A stretch of DNA of 18,158 nucleotides from Bacillota bacterium (GCA_012510325.1 JAAZIG010000009.1:1-18158), one strand, 5' to 3'; counted from the stretch's first letter, positions 8,254-16,095 are shown. Notes: a model not told the origin generated them from the letters alone. Numbers and translations are program-made.

Positions 8254-9494
8254 GCGGGGCACAAAAAGAGGTGCTTCATGCGCTGCTCGATCGCTATGAG
8301 CGGCGCAAGGACTACGGATGCGTCGAGAAAAGCCCGCGCCGGACCCTCTTGCAGGTGAACCGCAGGAGCTACCCCGATTATTTTCATGTCAGCGACAGCA
8401 GGTTTCGTCTCACCTTTAACCGGGAGCTGGAGGCGCTTGAGCGCTGCGGCTGGGTGGAGCTCGACTGGGTGCGTTTTGACCGCGGCCACAGCCTGAAAAG
8501 GATCGTGCTGGTGGACAGAGATCTTCTTGGGATCTACCGCGCCCTGGGCCGGGTTACCCGGAAAGAGCTTTACCGGAAAGCGGCTGTTTTTCTGGAAGAG
8601 CTGAGCGAAAAAAGCCCTGCCGAGCTGCTTGGTTTTCACCGGGAGCTTTCGACCCGGCTGGCGGGCTTGCAACCGCTGCCCCCGCCGCTGAAAGCGGAGC
8701 GCCCCGCTCAATTCCGGGAGCAGCTCCGGGGGCTGCAGGCTCTCTTCGAGCCCCGGGAAAAGGATCTCGCCAGGCGTATCCTCAGCGTGCGTCTCTACGG
8801 TGATTCCAAGCGCTGGGAACGATTGGAAGGAGGCATTCTCCAGCTGGCCCGGAGCTTCTGCCTGGGTTCCTCGGAGGCTGCCCTCGACGATACCGCCCTC
8901 CTGGCGGAGTACGGCATCATCGACCATCCCAGCCATATTTTGCTGAGCGGCCCCCTGCTCTTTAGCACTCCGCAGGGTGCGGTCGATCTGGCCACGTTCT
9001 ATCCCGACCTGGGGCTGCCGGTGGAGATGGTCTGCGATCTGGAGATCACCATGAGCACAGCCGCGGCGGTGATCACCATCGAGAACAAGACCTCCTTCTA
9101 CCAGTACCTGCGCGAAGGGCCGCCGGAGCACCTCGCTGTTTACCTGGGCGGCTACCACAACCGCGGGCGCCGCCTGCTTCTGGAGAAGCTTTATCGCTAT
9201 TTCCAAGAGGAGGGCCGGGCGGTCCCCTTTTACCACTGGGGCGATCTCGATCTGGGCGGCTTTCAGATCTGGCATCACCTGAAAAGCAAGACCGGGATCC
9301 CCTTCGAGCCTTTTCTGATGGATCTTCCAACCTACCGGCGCAGCTGCCACCTGGGGAGACCCCTCACCAAAGCTTATCAGGATAAGCTGGCCGTTTTGTT
9401 GGAAGACCCCGCCTACGCGGTTTTCCATCCCCTGATCCGCCTCATGCTCGAGAAGAAGGTCCGCGTGGAGCAGGAGGCAGTTCCGCTCAACTAG
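8244..9494 (+). CDS. jetD: Wadjet anti-plasmid system protein JetD (Toprim nuclease, DUF3322/DUF2220)
   Basis: JetD is the effector nuclease of Wadjet. It resembles the Toprim subunit of archaeal topoisomerase VI/Spo11 and cleaves the circular DNA trapped by JetABC. The 416-residue protein has an N-terminal DNA-binding, winged-helix-like region (about 1-190) and a C-terminal Toprim domain (DUF2220). The Toprim acidic residues are intact: E280 in TIENKTSF, and D334/D336 in the GDLDLGG motif at 333-339. A YLGGYHN strand lies between them, as expected for the family. The GTG start at 8244 lies inside the end of jetC, with AAGGA at 8230-8234 nine bases upstream, so translation is probably coupled. 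It is the last gene of the operon; the next gene is convergent. Confidence 0.93.
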   Translation: MELSGAQKEVLHALLDRYERRKDYGCVEKSPRRTLLQVNRRSYPDYFHVSDSRFRLTFNRELEALERCGWVELDWVRFDRGHSLKRIVLVDRDLLGIYRALGRVTRKELYRKAAVFLEELSEKSPAELLGFHRELSTRLAGLQPLPPPLKAERPAQFREQLRGLQALFEPREKDLARRILSVRLYGDSKRWERLEGGILQLARSFCLGSSEAALDDTALLAEYGIIDHPSHILLSGPLLFSTPQGAVDLATFYPDLGLPVEMVCDLEITMSTAAAVITIENKTSFYQYLREGPPEHLAVYLGGYHNRGRRLLLEKLYRYFQEEGRAVPFYHWGDLDLGGFQIWHHLKSKTGIPFEPFLMDLPTYRRSCHLGRPLTKAYQDKLAVLLEDPAYAVFHPLIRLMLEKKVRVEQEAVPLN

Positions 9495-9537
9495 CGATGC
9501 TCCGGGAGGGTAGGCTGCCCGGGCGGCGGTTCGCTGC

Positions 9538-9555
9538 GGGAGGGATGGGCCTCCC
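9538..9555. terminator. Possible shared hairpin terminator between jetD and smsB
   Basis: GGGAGG (9538-9543) and CCTCCC (9550-9555) form a six-pair GC stem with a six-base loop, in the 71-base gap between two convergent stop codons. No T-run follows on either strand, so it would be a weak or factor-dependent terminator at best. Confidence 0.3.
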
Positions 9556-9565
9556 TCGATCTCAG

Positions 9566-10483
9566 CTACTTCAGGAAGCCGCTGATAATGGTCTCCTCTG
9601 CTTCTTCTTCCGACAACCCCAGGGCCATCAGCTTGATCAGCTGATCCCCGGCGATCCTGCCGATGGCCGCCTCGTGGACCAGCTCCGCTTCGGCATGTTC
9701 GGCCCAGATCTCGGGGATGGAGCGAACGACGGCACGGTCCATAATGATGGAATCGCATTCCACGTGACCGCGCCCCCGGGCCCGGGCGATGAGGCGGGGC
9801 TGGAAAATCTGTTTTGAAGTTCCCTGAGCCACGGAGCGGGAGATGATCCGGGCGGTGCTCTCTTCCCCGGTCAGCTCGACCACAGCATCGCTGCGCGCTT
9901 CCTGCGCACCGTCGGTCAGGAGGCGTTCAAACATGGCCAGCCGCCCGCCGGCATCAACCCGGGCCTGTGTCTCCCGGACTGTATGGTCCACCCCGCGGAT
10001 CTGAATCAGCTCCAGCTCGGCGTAGGCGTTCTCCTCCACCAGGAGCACGGTCTTCGGGTTGAGGATCCGCTTGCCCGTACCCTCGCCTTCGCCGTAATGT
10101 TTCTCCTGATAGTGCAGGATGGCGTTGCGGCGGACGAAGATCTCATGGGTGCCGTCGTGGCGCGCTGCGGCGTGGCCGGGGTTATGGATGCCGCACCCGG
10201 CGATGAGCTGAATCTCTGCGCCCGCCCCGATCTCGATAGTGTTGTAGACCCGATCGGAAAGGCCGGTGGCGGTGATCATGACCGGGAGATGCACCGTTCC
10301 TTTGATCCCCGGTTCTACAATCACGTCGAGACCCGGCTGATCTTCTTTCGGCCTGATGGCGATACCCGGAGCGGAGCGGTGCTCAATTCCCCGGCCGTCT
10401 TTGCGGATATTGAAGGCGCCGGGGGGGAGCTCCTGCAGGTCGGCGATCTGGTGAAGCATGTTTTTATCGAGGGCAGTCAACAT
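9566..10483 (-). CDS. smsB: SufB/SufD-family Fe-S assembly scaffold, minimal SmsB type
   Basis: The 305-residue product is a short SufB/SufD-family protein, consisting almost only of the beta-helix core and the C-terminal helices. Full SufB is roughly 470 residues. The motif ECDSIIMD places C243 where SufB has its cluster-assembly cysteine, and H270-E271 (ELVHEAA) sit where SufB has its essential glutamate in EHEA. The 28-residue spacing matches that of SufB closely. The tail GDQLIKLMALGLSEEEAEETIISGF is family-typical. With the upstream ATPase it forms a two-gene system of the minimal SUF-like kind known from anaerobes (SmsCB), thought to build [4Fe-4S] clusters on the SufBC-type complex. 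The ATG at 10483 has AAAGGAG nine bases upstream and overlaps smsC by 20 bases. No SufS, SufU or SufE gene is adjacent, so the sulfur donor must be encoded elsewhere. Confidence 0.88.
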   Translation of the reverse strand: MLTALDKNMLHQIADLQELPPGAFNIRKDGRGIEHRSAPGIAIRPKEDQPGLDVIVEPGIKGTVHLPVMITATGLSDRVYNTIEIGAGAEIQLIAGCGIHNPGHAAARHDGTHEIFVRRNAILHYQEKHYGEGEGTGKRILNPKTVLLVEENAYAELELIQIRGVDHTVRETQARVDAGGRLAMFERLLTDGAQEARSDAVVELTGEESTARIISRSVAQGTSKQIFQPRLIARARGRGHVECDSIIMDRAVVRSIPEIWAEHAEAELVHEAAIGRIAGDQLIKLMALGLSEEEAEETIISGFLK

Positions 10484-11210
10484 AGGGCGTCACTCCTTTG
10501 GGGCAATCCCGGCGGCAAATGCAGCGAGTGCTTTCATCGATCAGCGGCCAGACCTCCTCGCGGCTGCCGTGCAAGGTGACGGCGCCGTCTTCCAACAGGA
10601 TGATCTCGTCCACCATATTCAGGATCTTTTCCTGATGCGAGATGACGATGGTGCTGGCATCGGAGCGATGGGTTGTGCTGATCACTTCGACGAGCTGTTC
10701 GAAGCTCCATAGATCGATTCCCGCTTCGGGCTCATCAAAGATGCGCAGATCCGGATCCTGTGCGAGCAGGGTGGCGACCTCGATACGCTTGCTCTCCCCT
10801 CCGGAGAGGCTGCTATCGAGAGGGCGATCGAGGTATTCATCGGGGCACAGGCCGATTTGCTGCAGCGGTTGGCACTGGTGGTTGTCGGAGCGGCGCCGCG
10901 CAATTTCCAGAATATCGGCTACCCGCAGCCCCTTGAAGCGGGCCGGATGCTGGAAGGCATAGCCGATCCCCCTGCGGGAGCGCTCCGCTATCCCCAGGGC
11001 GGTGATATCGGCACCCTTGTAGATCACCTGTCCGGCGGTGGGTCGGTGGATCCCCATGATCACTCGCGCCAGAGATGATTTGCCGCTGCCGTTGGGGCCG
11101 GTGAGGGCGTAGATCTTGCCCGTTTCAAAAGTGATGCTGATTCCGTCCAGCACAGTGTTCTCTTTTTCATCGCTGAAAAACTTTAATCCGATCTCTTTCA
11201 GCTCCAGCAT
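10464..11210 (-). CDS. smsC: SufC-like ABC ATPase of a minimal SUF system (SmsC), with cysteine-rich tail
   Basis: This 248-residue soluble ABC ATPase is the partner of the SufB-like protein and drives its conformational change during Fe-S cluster assembly. All the motifs are intact: Walker A GPNGSGKSS at 38-46, the Q-loop Q87, the signature LSGGESKRIE at 135-144, Walker B LRIFDEPEAGID at 155-166 with D159/E160, and the switch H192. SufC hallmarks are the GYAFQHPARFKG and SGGESKR motifs. Unlike classical SufC, it ends in a cysteine cluster C230-x-C232-x3-C236-x9-C246, which could bind a metal or cluster. The start at 11210 is chosen because AAGGAG lies eight bases upstream and the family sequence begins there; a longer frame to 11252 lacks a binding site. 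smsB overlaps its end. Confidence 0.9.
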   Translation of the reverse strand: MLELKEIGLKFFSDEKENTVLDGISITFETGKIYALTGPNGSGKSSLARVIMGIHRPTAGQVIYKGADITALGIAERSRRGIGYAFQHPARFKGLRVADILEIARRRSDNHQCQPLQQIGLCPDEYLDRPLDSSLSGGESKRIEVATLLAQDPDLRIFDEPEAGIDLWSFEQLVEVISTTHRSDASTIVISHQEKILNMVDEIILLEDGAVTLHGSREEVWPLIDESTRCICRRDCPKGVTPYVDCPR

Positions 11211-11315
11211 GGCTGTTCTCCTTTCTCTTGGGTTGACGCCGCCGCAGTGCAAGCAGTTACGGCGGTACGGGTTCTCCGGCGGTCAAAAGATTTCGTGCGG
11301 ATACGCTCCGCCCCT

Positions 11316-12998
11316 TCATTCTACCGCCAGTATATAATAGTAGATCGGCTGTCCGCCGAACTTAAGTTCCACCTCCAGGTGGGGATGCGCTTCGGCCACC
11401 GCTTTGGTCAGCCCTTCGGCTTCCCCGCGGCTGATCTCCTTCCCATAGAGGATGGTCACCAGTTCATCGTCGTCATCGAGCATCCGCCCGATGAGCTTGA
11501 GCGTCGTGTGGGCGAGCTCCTCTCCGCCGCAGCAGAGCTCTCCGTCGTGCAGGCCGAGGAAGGAGCCTTTTTTAATCTTATTTCCGCCGATGCTGGTGTC
11601 TCTCGTGGCGTAGGTAACCTCTCCCGATTTAACCTGCTTCAGGCTTGCTTCCATGGAGCTGATATTGCTGTCGAACGCCGCTACCGGATTGAACGCGATG
11701 AGCGCGGCCATCCCCTGGGCGATAGAGCGGGTATCAATGACCGTTACCTCTTTGGCGGACAGTTTCTGGACCTGACTGGCGACCATCTGAATGTTTTTGT
11801 TGTTCGGCAGGATGATCACCCTGTCGGTCGGGATCTGCTGCACGGCGTTGAAAAGATCCTCCACCCGGGGGTTCATCGTCTGACCTCCGTAGACGATCTC
11901 ATCGGCACCCAGGTTCAGGAACAGCTCTTTAAGCCCTTCACCAAAAGAGACCGCGATGATCCCGATGTCCTCTTCGCTTTTCGGCTTTTTGGGACCGGGG
12001 CGTGCGATTACGGTCTCAACGGGGGTCTGCCATCTGGAGATGTGGTGGTGTTGATCGGCCATGTTGTCGATCTTGATCTCATGAAGAGAGCCGTAGGCGG
12101 CACAGAGGGATAAGATTGCCCCCGGATCGGCGGTATGCAGGTGCACCTTGCTGATATCGTTCTGTCTCACCAGGATCAGCGAATCGCCCAGCTGCGCAAG
12201 CTTCTGTTGCAGCTCCTCCGGCGGAGTTCCCCTGATGATCAGTTCGGTGCAGTAAGGGTAGGCCAGCTCAAGCGGTTTTCCCGGCGCAGCCTTCGTTTCC
12301 GCTGCGCCCTGCTTTTTAGCTGCAGCGGCCGCTTTTCTGCGGGCCAAAATTTCTCCGAGGGCGTGCTGCACAGAGAAAAGGCACCCTTCCAAAAAGACAA
12401 CCAGGCCCAGGCCGCCGGCATCCACCACCCCCGCCTCCTTCAGGGCAGGCAGCATTGCTGTTGTCCGGGCCAGCGCCTCCCGACCGCCTTCGATGGCGGT
12501 CTCGATAATTCGAATGAGATTGGCTCCGCTGCGGGCCGCGCTCCTGGCGCCGCGAGCAGTGCCGCGGGCTACGGTGAGGATGGTGCCCTCCACCGGTTTT
12601 GCCACAGCCTTATAGGCGTAGACCACACCATACTGGAAAGCCCTGCTCAGGTCGGCAGTGGAGGCGATCTTTTTGTCCTGCAGCCCCCGGGCGATTCCGC
12701 GCAGCAGTTGGGACAGGATCACCCCGGAATTGCCCCGGGCGCCCATCAGTGCGCTGGAGGCGGTTTGCAGGGCGATCTCGCCGACAAAATCACCCCGGTA
12801 ACCAAGAGCCGCCTCGGCAGCAGCCGCCAGGGTCATGCTCATGTTGGTTCCGGTGTCTCCGTCGGGTACCGGGAAAACGTTAAGAGCGTTGATCGCCTCT
12901 TTTTCCCGGTCAAAAAAAAGGCTTGCGCCGACAATCATCTTCTGATAATCGGCCGCAGTGATGGTCGGCTCACCGCTGTTTTCCGCTTTTTCGTTCAA
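11316..12998 (-). CDS. fakA: Fatty acid kinase catalytic subunit FakA (DAK2-domain, YloV family)
   Basis: FakA transfers phosphate from ATP to fatty acids held by FakB, giving acyl-phosphate for phospholipid synthesis. The 560-residue length matches the YloV/FakA family. The N-terminal DAK2 domain has the Mg-ATP site NVFPVPDGDTGTNM at 40-53, with the metal-binding aspartates D46 and D48, and the ALMGARGNSGVILSQ motif further on. The middle and C-terminal regions fit the family's FakB-interacting part, including an ILPNNKNI segment. A linker rich in Ala and Lys lies around residues 225-245. The start is TTG at 12998, with AAGGAGG about six bases upstream. The TTG overlaps the fakB stop (TTGA), so the two genes are translationally coupled. 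The next gene downstream is smsC, 105 bases on. Confidence 0.92.
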   Translation of the reverse strand: MNEKAENSGEPTITAADYQKMIVGASLFFDREKEAINALNVFPVPDGDTGTNMSMTLAAAAEAALGYRGDFVGEIALQTASSALMGARGNSGVILSQLLRGIARGLQDKKIASTADLSRAFQYGVVYAYKAVAKPVEGTILTVARGTARGARSAARSGANLIRIIETAIEGGREALARTTAMLPALKEAGVVDAGGLGLVVFLEGCLFSVQHALGEILARRKAAAAAKKQGAAETKAAPGKPLELAYPYCTELIIRGTPPEELQQKLAQLGDSLILVRQNDISKVHLHTADPGAILSLCAAYGSLHEIKIDNMADQHHHISRWQTPVETVIARPGPKKPKSEEDIGIIAVSFGEGLKELFLNLGADEIVYGGQTMNPRVEDLFNAVQQIPTDRVIILPNNKNIQMVASQVQKLSAKEVTVIDTRSIAQGMAALIAFNPVAAFDSNISSMEASLKQVKSGEVTYATRDTSIGGNKIKKGSFLGLHDGELCCGGEELAHTTLKLIGRMLDDDDELVTILYGKEISRGEAEGLTKAVAEAHPHLEVELKFGGQPIYYYILAVE

Positions 12999-13864
12999 AT
13001 GTGTCCCTCCTTCGGGAACCCCTCGTCATAATCGTGTGCCCAGAAGCCCATGCCGACCAGCCCCGGACCGCCGTGGATATTGATAACCGGGCCGATTTCC
13101 CTGATCTCAACCCGGGCCTGGGGTGCAGCCGCCTTCACCAGCTCCCGGATCCCGGCGGCCTCTTCCGGCGCGGCGCAGTGGACCACGGCCGCCCACAGAT
13201 GCTTTTTCCCCAGGGGCAGCTCGGCGAGCATCCTCTGCACGGCCCTGCGTTTGGTTCTGACTTTCTCAAAAACCTCGACAACGCCGCCGGAGAAATGAAG
13301 GACCGGTTTGATCTGCAGCAGCGAGCCCAGCAGTGCCTGTGCTCCGCCGATGCGCCCTCCCTTTTTCATGTACTCGAGAGTATCGGGAATGAAGAAAGAG
13401 CCGAGCTCTTTCACACCCTGTTTCAGCCTGGCGGCGATTGTAGCCCGGTCGATCCCTTCCTTGGCCCACCGGGCCCCCTGCAGGACCAAGAAAGCCAGCG
13501 GTGCCGTGGCGGATTCAGAATCGATGAGCGTTATCTTGCCGGAGTCGACCATGGCCGCAGCGCCGGTGGCGCTGTTAAGGGTACCGCTCAGCCGGGAGGA
13601 GACATGAATGGAAACAATCTCCTTGCCCTCGGCGAGCAATTTTTTGTAGGCTTCGACAAAAGCACCCTGAGCCGGCTGAGAAGTAAACGGCATTTTTTTC
13701 GAGCGGTTCACGCGATCAAAAAAATCTTTGGCTTCGACCAGCTCATCCTCGATGGAGCCGTCGTCAAAATTCACCGTTAGCGGGATTACAGTAATGCCGT
13801 ACCGGGCTATTTCATCCGGTAACAGGTAGGCGGTGGAGTCTGTGACCAGAGCAATCTCGTTCAT
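12995..13864 (-). CDS. fakB: DegV-family fatty-acid-binding protein, FakB-like
   Basis: This 289-residue DegV-family protein binds a fatty acid and presents it to FakA for phosphorylation. The sequence has VTDSTAYLLPDE at the N-terminus, FTSQP (T61-S62), the SSRLSGTLNSA loop at 89-99, KKGGRIGG with R171, and INIHGGPG with H264. These are the positions known to contact the fatty-acid carboxylate or support phosphotransfer in FakB proteins. Length is normal. The ATG at 13864 has AAAGGGG about eight bases upstream. The stop overlaps the fakA start by four bases, an arrangement that fits a kinase/carrier pair. The chain specificity cannot be read from sequence. Confidence 0.92.
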   Translation of the reverse strand: MNEIALVTDSTAYLLPDEIARYGITVIPLTVNFDDGSIEDELVEAKDFFDRVNRSKKMPFTSQPAQGAFVEAYKKLLAEGKEIVSIHVSSRLSGTLNSATGAAAMVDSGKITLIDSESATAPLAFLVLQGARWAKEGIDRATIAARLKQGVKELGSFFIPDTLEYMKKGGRIGGAQALLGSLLQIKPVLHFSGGVVEVFEKVRTKRRAVQRMLAELPLGKKHLWAAVVHCAAPEEAAGIRELVKAAAPQARVEIREIGPVINIHGGPGLVGMGFWAHDYDEGFPKEGHI

Positions 13865-13935
13865 CTCATTACCCCTTTGCGGATTAATTCCTGAAGATCG
13901 GTCAATAAGGATACACCTTTCGGAGACAGGCGGCT

Positions 13936-14487
13936 CTATTTTACCCGGGGCATGCAGATGATCTCCCGAACAATAGTATCAAAAAAGTAGTTTGAATGCG
14001 CCGGTGCAATCACACAGGCGGTGTCGGCGCCCCGGCCGCTTCCGCCGATGGCGATGATCTCTTTACCGTAGGGGATCAGCCCGGCATCGAGAGCCATGAC
14101 ACTGATCTCCACACAGACTTTCACCCCCTGGCCGAACATGCGCAAGGTCGAGGCGACAATTTCGGCAGGATAAACACCCTGAAATTTATTCCGCAGGGCC
14201 CGGTCGACGCCGGCGAGGAGATGGGTCGTGGTGAGGACGTTGAACCCTTTTTCCTTAAGGGCGGCTCTCTTCTCTGCGGGGAGTTCATGCTCCCCCGGAC
14301 CGGTGAAGCCGACGTGGTGGGTTACACAGGTGATCTGAAATCCCTTTCCCCGCTCGCTGAGTTTTTCCGCGGTGGCGCCGCTGTTTGAGGCGACCACCAG
14401 ATGAGCAATCTTCAGTTCGCTGGCTCTCTTCAAGGCGGCTTCGATTGTGGCATCGGTATTGGCGGGTCCTTTGCTTTCCCAGTGCAT
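13936..14487 (-). CDS. Pyruvate kinase alpha/beta (C-terminal) domain protein, stand-alone
   Basis: This 183-residue protein resembles only the C-terminal, allosteric domain of pyruvate kinase; the catalytic TIM barrel is absent. The supporting motifs are an ASNSGATAEKLSE segment at 33-45, matching the SG-TA phosphate-binding turn of that domain, a VTHH strand at 55-58, and a glycine-rich IGGSGRGADTA at 147-157. Proteins of this kind occur in methanogens and anaerobic Bacillota and their role is unknown; ligand sensing is a reasonable guess. The ATG at 14487 has AGAAGGAGG upstream. It is 71 bases beyond the fakB start on the same strand, so it may be the first gene of a fakB-fakA-smsC-smsB transcript. 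It is divergent from the CoA-transferase. Confidence 0.85.
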   Translation of the reverse strand: MHWESKGPANTDATIEAALKRASELKIAHLVVASNSGATAEKLSERGKGFQITCVTHHVGFTGPGEHELPAEKRAALKEKGFNVLTTTHLLAGVDRALRNKFQGVYPAEIVASTLRMFGQGVKVCVEISVMALDAGLIPYGKEIIAIGGSGRGADTACVIAPAHSNYFFDTIVREIICMPRVK

Positions 14488-14724
14488 CGTTCATTCCTCC
14501 TTCTGAAGGGATGGCCAATCCTATTTTTCCTATCTTACCACAAATGTTTCCCCCAACGACGCCAAAGTTGCCGGAGCAAAGTTTCCCGGCGGCTGTGGAG
14601 CGGTTTGCTTCTGAAGGAGCAAACCCGGTTCTAGAATAAAGGACATTTAAAACATTCTGTCGAACTAAAAGTATGCTTCGGGTCCACAGAAAACAATATA
14701 TATATGGTAAGGAGCAGCGGATAA
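14488..14724. promoter_or_regulatory. Divergent intergenic region with an 8-bp hairpin and AT-rich promoter-like stretch
   Basis: This 237-base gap separates the pyruvate-kinase-domain gene (minus) from the CoA-transferase gene (plus). A perfect inverted repeat, GGTTTGCT (14602-14609) and AGCAAACC (14618-14625), has an eight-base loop. It is followed by an AT-rich stretch from about 14633 to 14706 that is much richer in A and T than the coding sequence around it, ending in a TATATATATG run. The CoA-transferase promoter probably lies there, but no clear -35/-10 pair could be fixed. The inverted repeat could be an operator or an RNA hairpin. AAGGAG at 14709-14714 is the CoA-transferase ribosome binding site. 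Confidence 0.4.
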
Positions 14725-16095
14725 ATGAAATGGCAGAACCTTTATAGGCAAAAGCTAACTTCGCTGGAAGATGCGGTGAAAGTGGTCCGCTCGGGCGATC
14801 GGGTGATCCTTTCTCACTGCGCCGGAGAATCCTTAACTCTGAGTCGGGCCTTAGTCGAACGGGCGCCGCAGCTGGAGAACGTCACCATAATCCATTTTTT
14901 GATGTTGGGGCCGAATCGGTTTTGCAAACCGGGGATGGAGAAACATTTTTCCCACCTCTCACTGTTTACCGGAGAATCTGTCCGCGGAGCGGTTAATACC
15001 GGACGGGCTGATTTTACACCCTGCTTTTTCTCCGAGGTGCCGCGGCTTTTCAGGGAGGGCTACCTGCCTGTCGACCGGGCTCTCGTTCATCTCAGTCCAC
15101 CGGATGAACATGGTTTTATGAGCTTCGGGGTCTCCGTCGATTACACCAAAGTGGCCACCCACTGTGCCAAAACAGTGGTGGCGGCGGTCAATCCCCAGAT
15201 GCCCCGCACTTTGGGAAACAGCTTTATCCATATTTCAGAGGTGGACTATATCACCGAAGTTGATGAGCCGGTAATTGCAGTTCCCTTTTCGAAAATTGGG
15301 CCCGTTGAAGAGGCGATCGGGCGTCATGTGGCGTCTCTGGTGGAGGATGAAGCCACGCTGCAGCTCGGCATCGGCGCGATTCCCGATGCAACGTTAACTT
15401 TTTTGACCGAAAAAAGAGATCTGGGCATCCATACGGAGATGTTCTCCGACGGAGTGGTCGATCTGGTGAAGGCGGGGGTGATCAATAATAGCAGAAAAAC
15501 GCATCACCCGGGAAAACTGATCTGCACCTTTCTCATGGGAACGCGGAAACTGTACGATTTTGTGGATAACAACCCCGCTGTGGAGATGCATACCGTTGAC
15601 TACACCAACGATCCTTTCATTATTGGAAAAAACAACAAGATCGTTTCGATAAACGGGGCCCTGGAAGTAGATCTCACCGGCCAGGTTTGTGCCGACTCCA
15701 TCGGCTATACCCAGTACAGCGGGGTCGGAGGCCAGGTGGACTTTGTCCGCGGCTCGGCCCGCTCCCCGGGGGGTAAATCGATCATCGTTCTTCCCTCGAC
15801 AGCTGCAGAGGGAACAGTATCGCGCATCTGTGTGGCCCTCTCCGAGGGCGCTTCAGTGACGACGACGCGCAACGATGTTCACTATGTGGTTACGGAATAC
15901 GGCATCGCCAACCTGCGCGGAAAAAGTTTCCGCCAGAGGGCTGAAGCGCTTATTGCCATTGCCCACCCTGATTTTCGCCGTGAACTGAGCGAACAGGCCA
16001 AGGCAAAAAGGTCGATTGTGCTTCCGCCGGTTTCGATGGGTGAAGTGATGGTGAGTGAGGTGGATAAAGCCGACGCCGGTTCAGGGGGGCAGTAG
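14725..16095 (+). CDS. Acetyl-CoA hydrolase/transferase family CoA-transferase (4-hydroxybutyrate type)
   Basis: The product is a 456-residue family I CoA-transferase that moves CoA between acyl-CoA and a carboxylate such as acetate, through a glutamyl-CoA thioester. The catalytic glutamate is probably E238 in GIHTEMFSDG. The CoA-site glycine motif GVGGQVDFVRG is at 333-343, and a VTEYGIANLRGKS motif lies near the C-terminus. The N-terminal GDRVILSHCAGE segment and the full length fit the 4-hydroxybutyrate/butyryl-CoA:acetate CoA-transferase group (Cat2/AbfT-like), used in fermentative anaerobes. Which acid is the true substrate cannot be settled. The ATG at 14725 follows AAGGAG at a ten-base distance. 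It is transcribed divergently from the pyruvate-kinase-domain gene and is followed by a 131-base gap before the GH57-like gene. Confidence 0.92.
   Translation: MKWQNLYRQKLTSLEDAVKVVRSGDRVILSHCAGESLTLSRALVERAPQLENVTIIHFLMLGPNRFCKPGMEKHFSHLSLFTGESVRGAVNTGRADFTPCFFSEVPRLFREGYLPVDRALVHLSPPDEHGFMSFGVSVDYTKVATHCAKTVVAAVNPQMPRTLGNSFIHISEVDYITEVDEPVIAVPFSKIGPVEEAIGRHVASLVEDEATLQLGIGAIPDATLTFLTEKRDLGIHTEMFSDGVVDLVKAGVINNSRKTHHPGKLICTFLMGTRKLYDFVDNNPAVEMHTVDYTNDPFIIGKNNKIVSINGALEVDLTGQVCADSIGYTQYSGVGGQVDFVRGSARSPGGKSIIVLPSTAAEGTVSRICVALSEGASVTTTRNDVHYVVTEYGIANLRGKSFRQRAEALIAIAHPDFRRELSEQAKAKRSIVLPPVSMGEVMVSEVDKADAGSGGQ

Noticed and set aside
6922..8262. 446-codon minus-strand frame inside jetC
   Set aside because: It is antisense to the SMC coiled coil and ATPase head, with no ribosome binding site or domain features; a shadow of jetC.
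8163..9758. 531-codon open frame on the minus strand across jetD
   Set aside because: It lies antisense to jetD, whose motifs and overlaps are clear. The translation has no recognisable domain and is low in complexity, as is usual for antisense frames in GC-rich DNA.
11297..11311. GCGGA/TCCGC hairpin between fakA and smsC
   Set aside because: It has only five pairs, and the T-rich stretch does not follow directly; too weak to call a terminator.
11247..13780. Long plus-strand frames opposite fakA and fakB
   Set aside because: They are antisense to genes with clear DAK2 and DegV motifs and have no independent support.
14594..14610. Sigma-54-like promoter (TGGAGC...TTGCT)
   Set aside because: The GG and GC elements are eight bases apart instead of ten.
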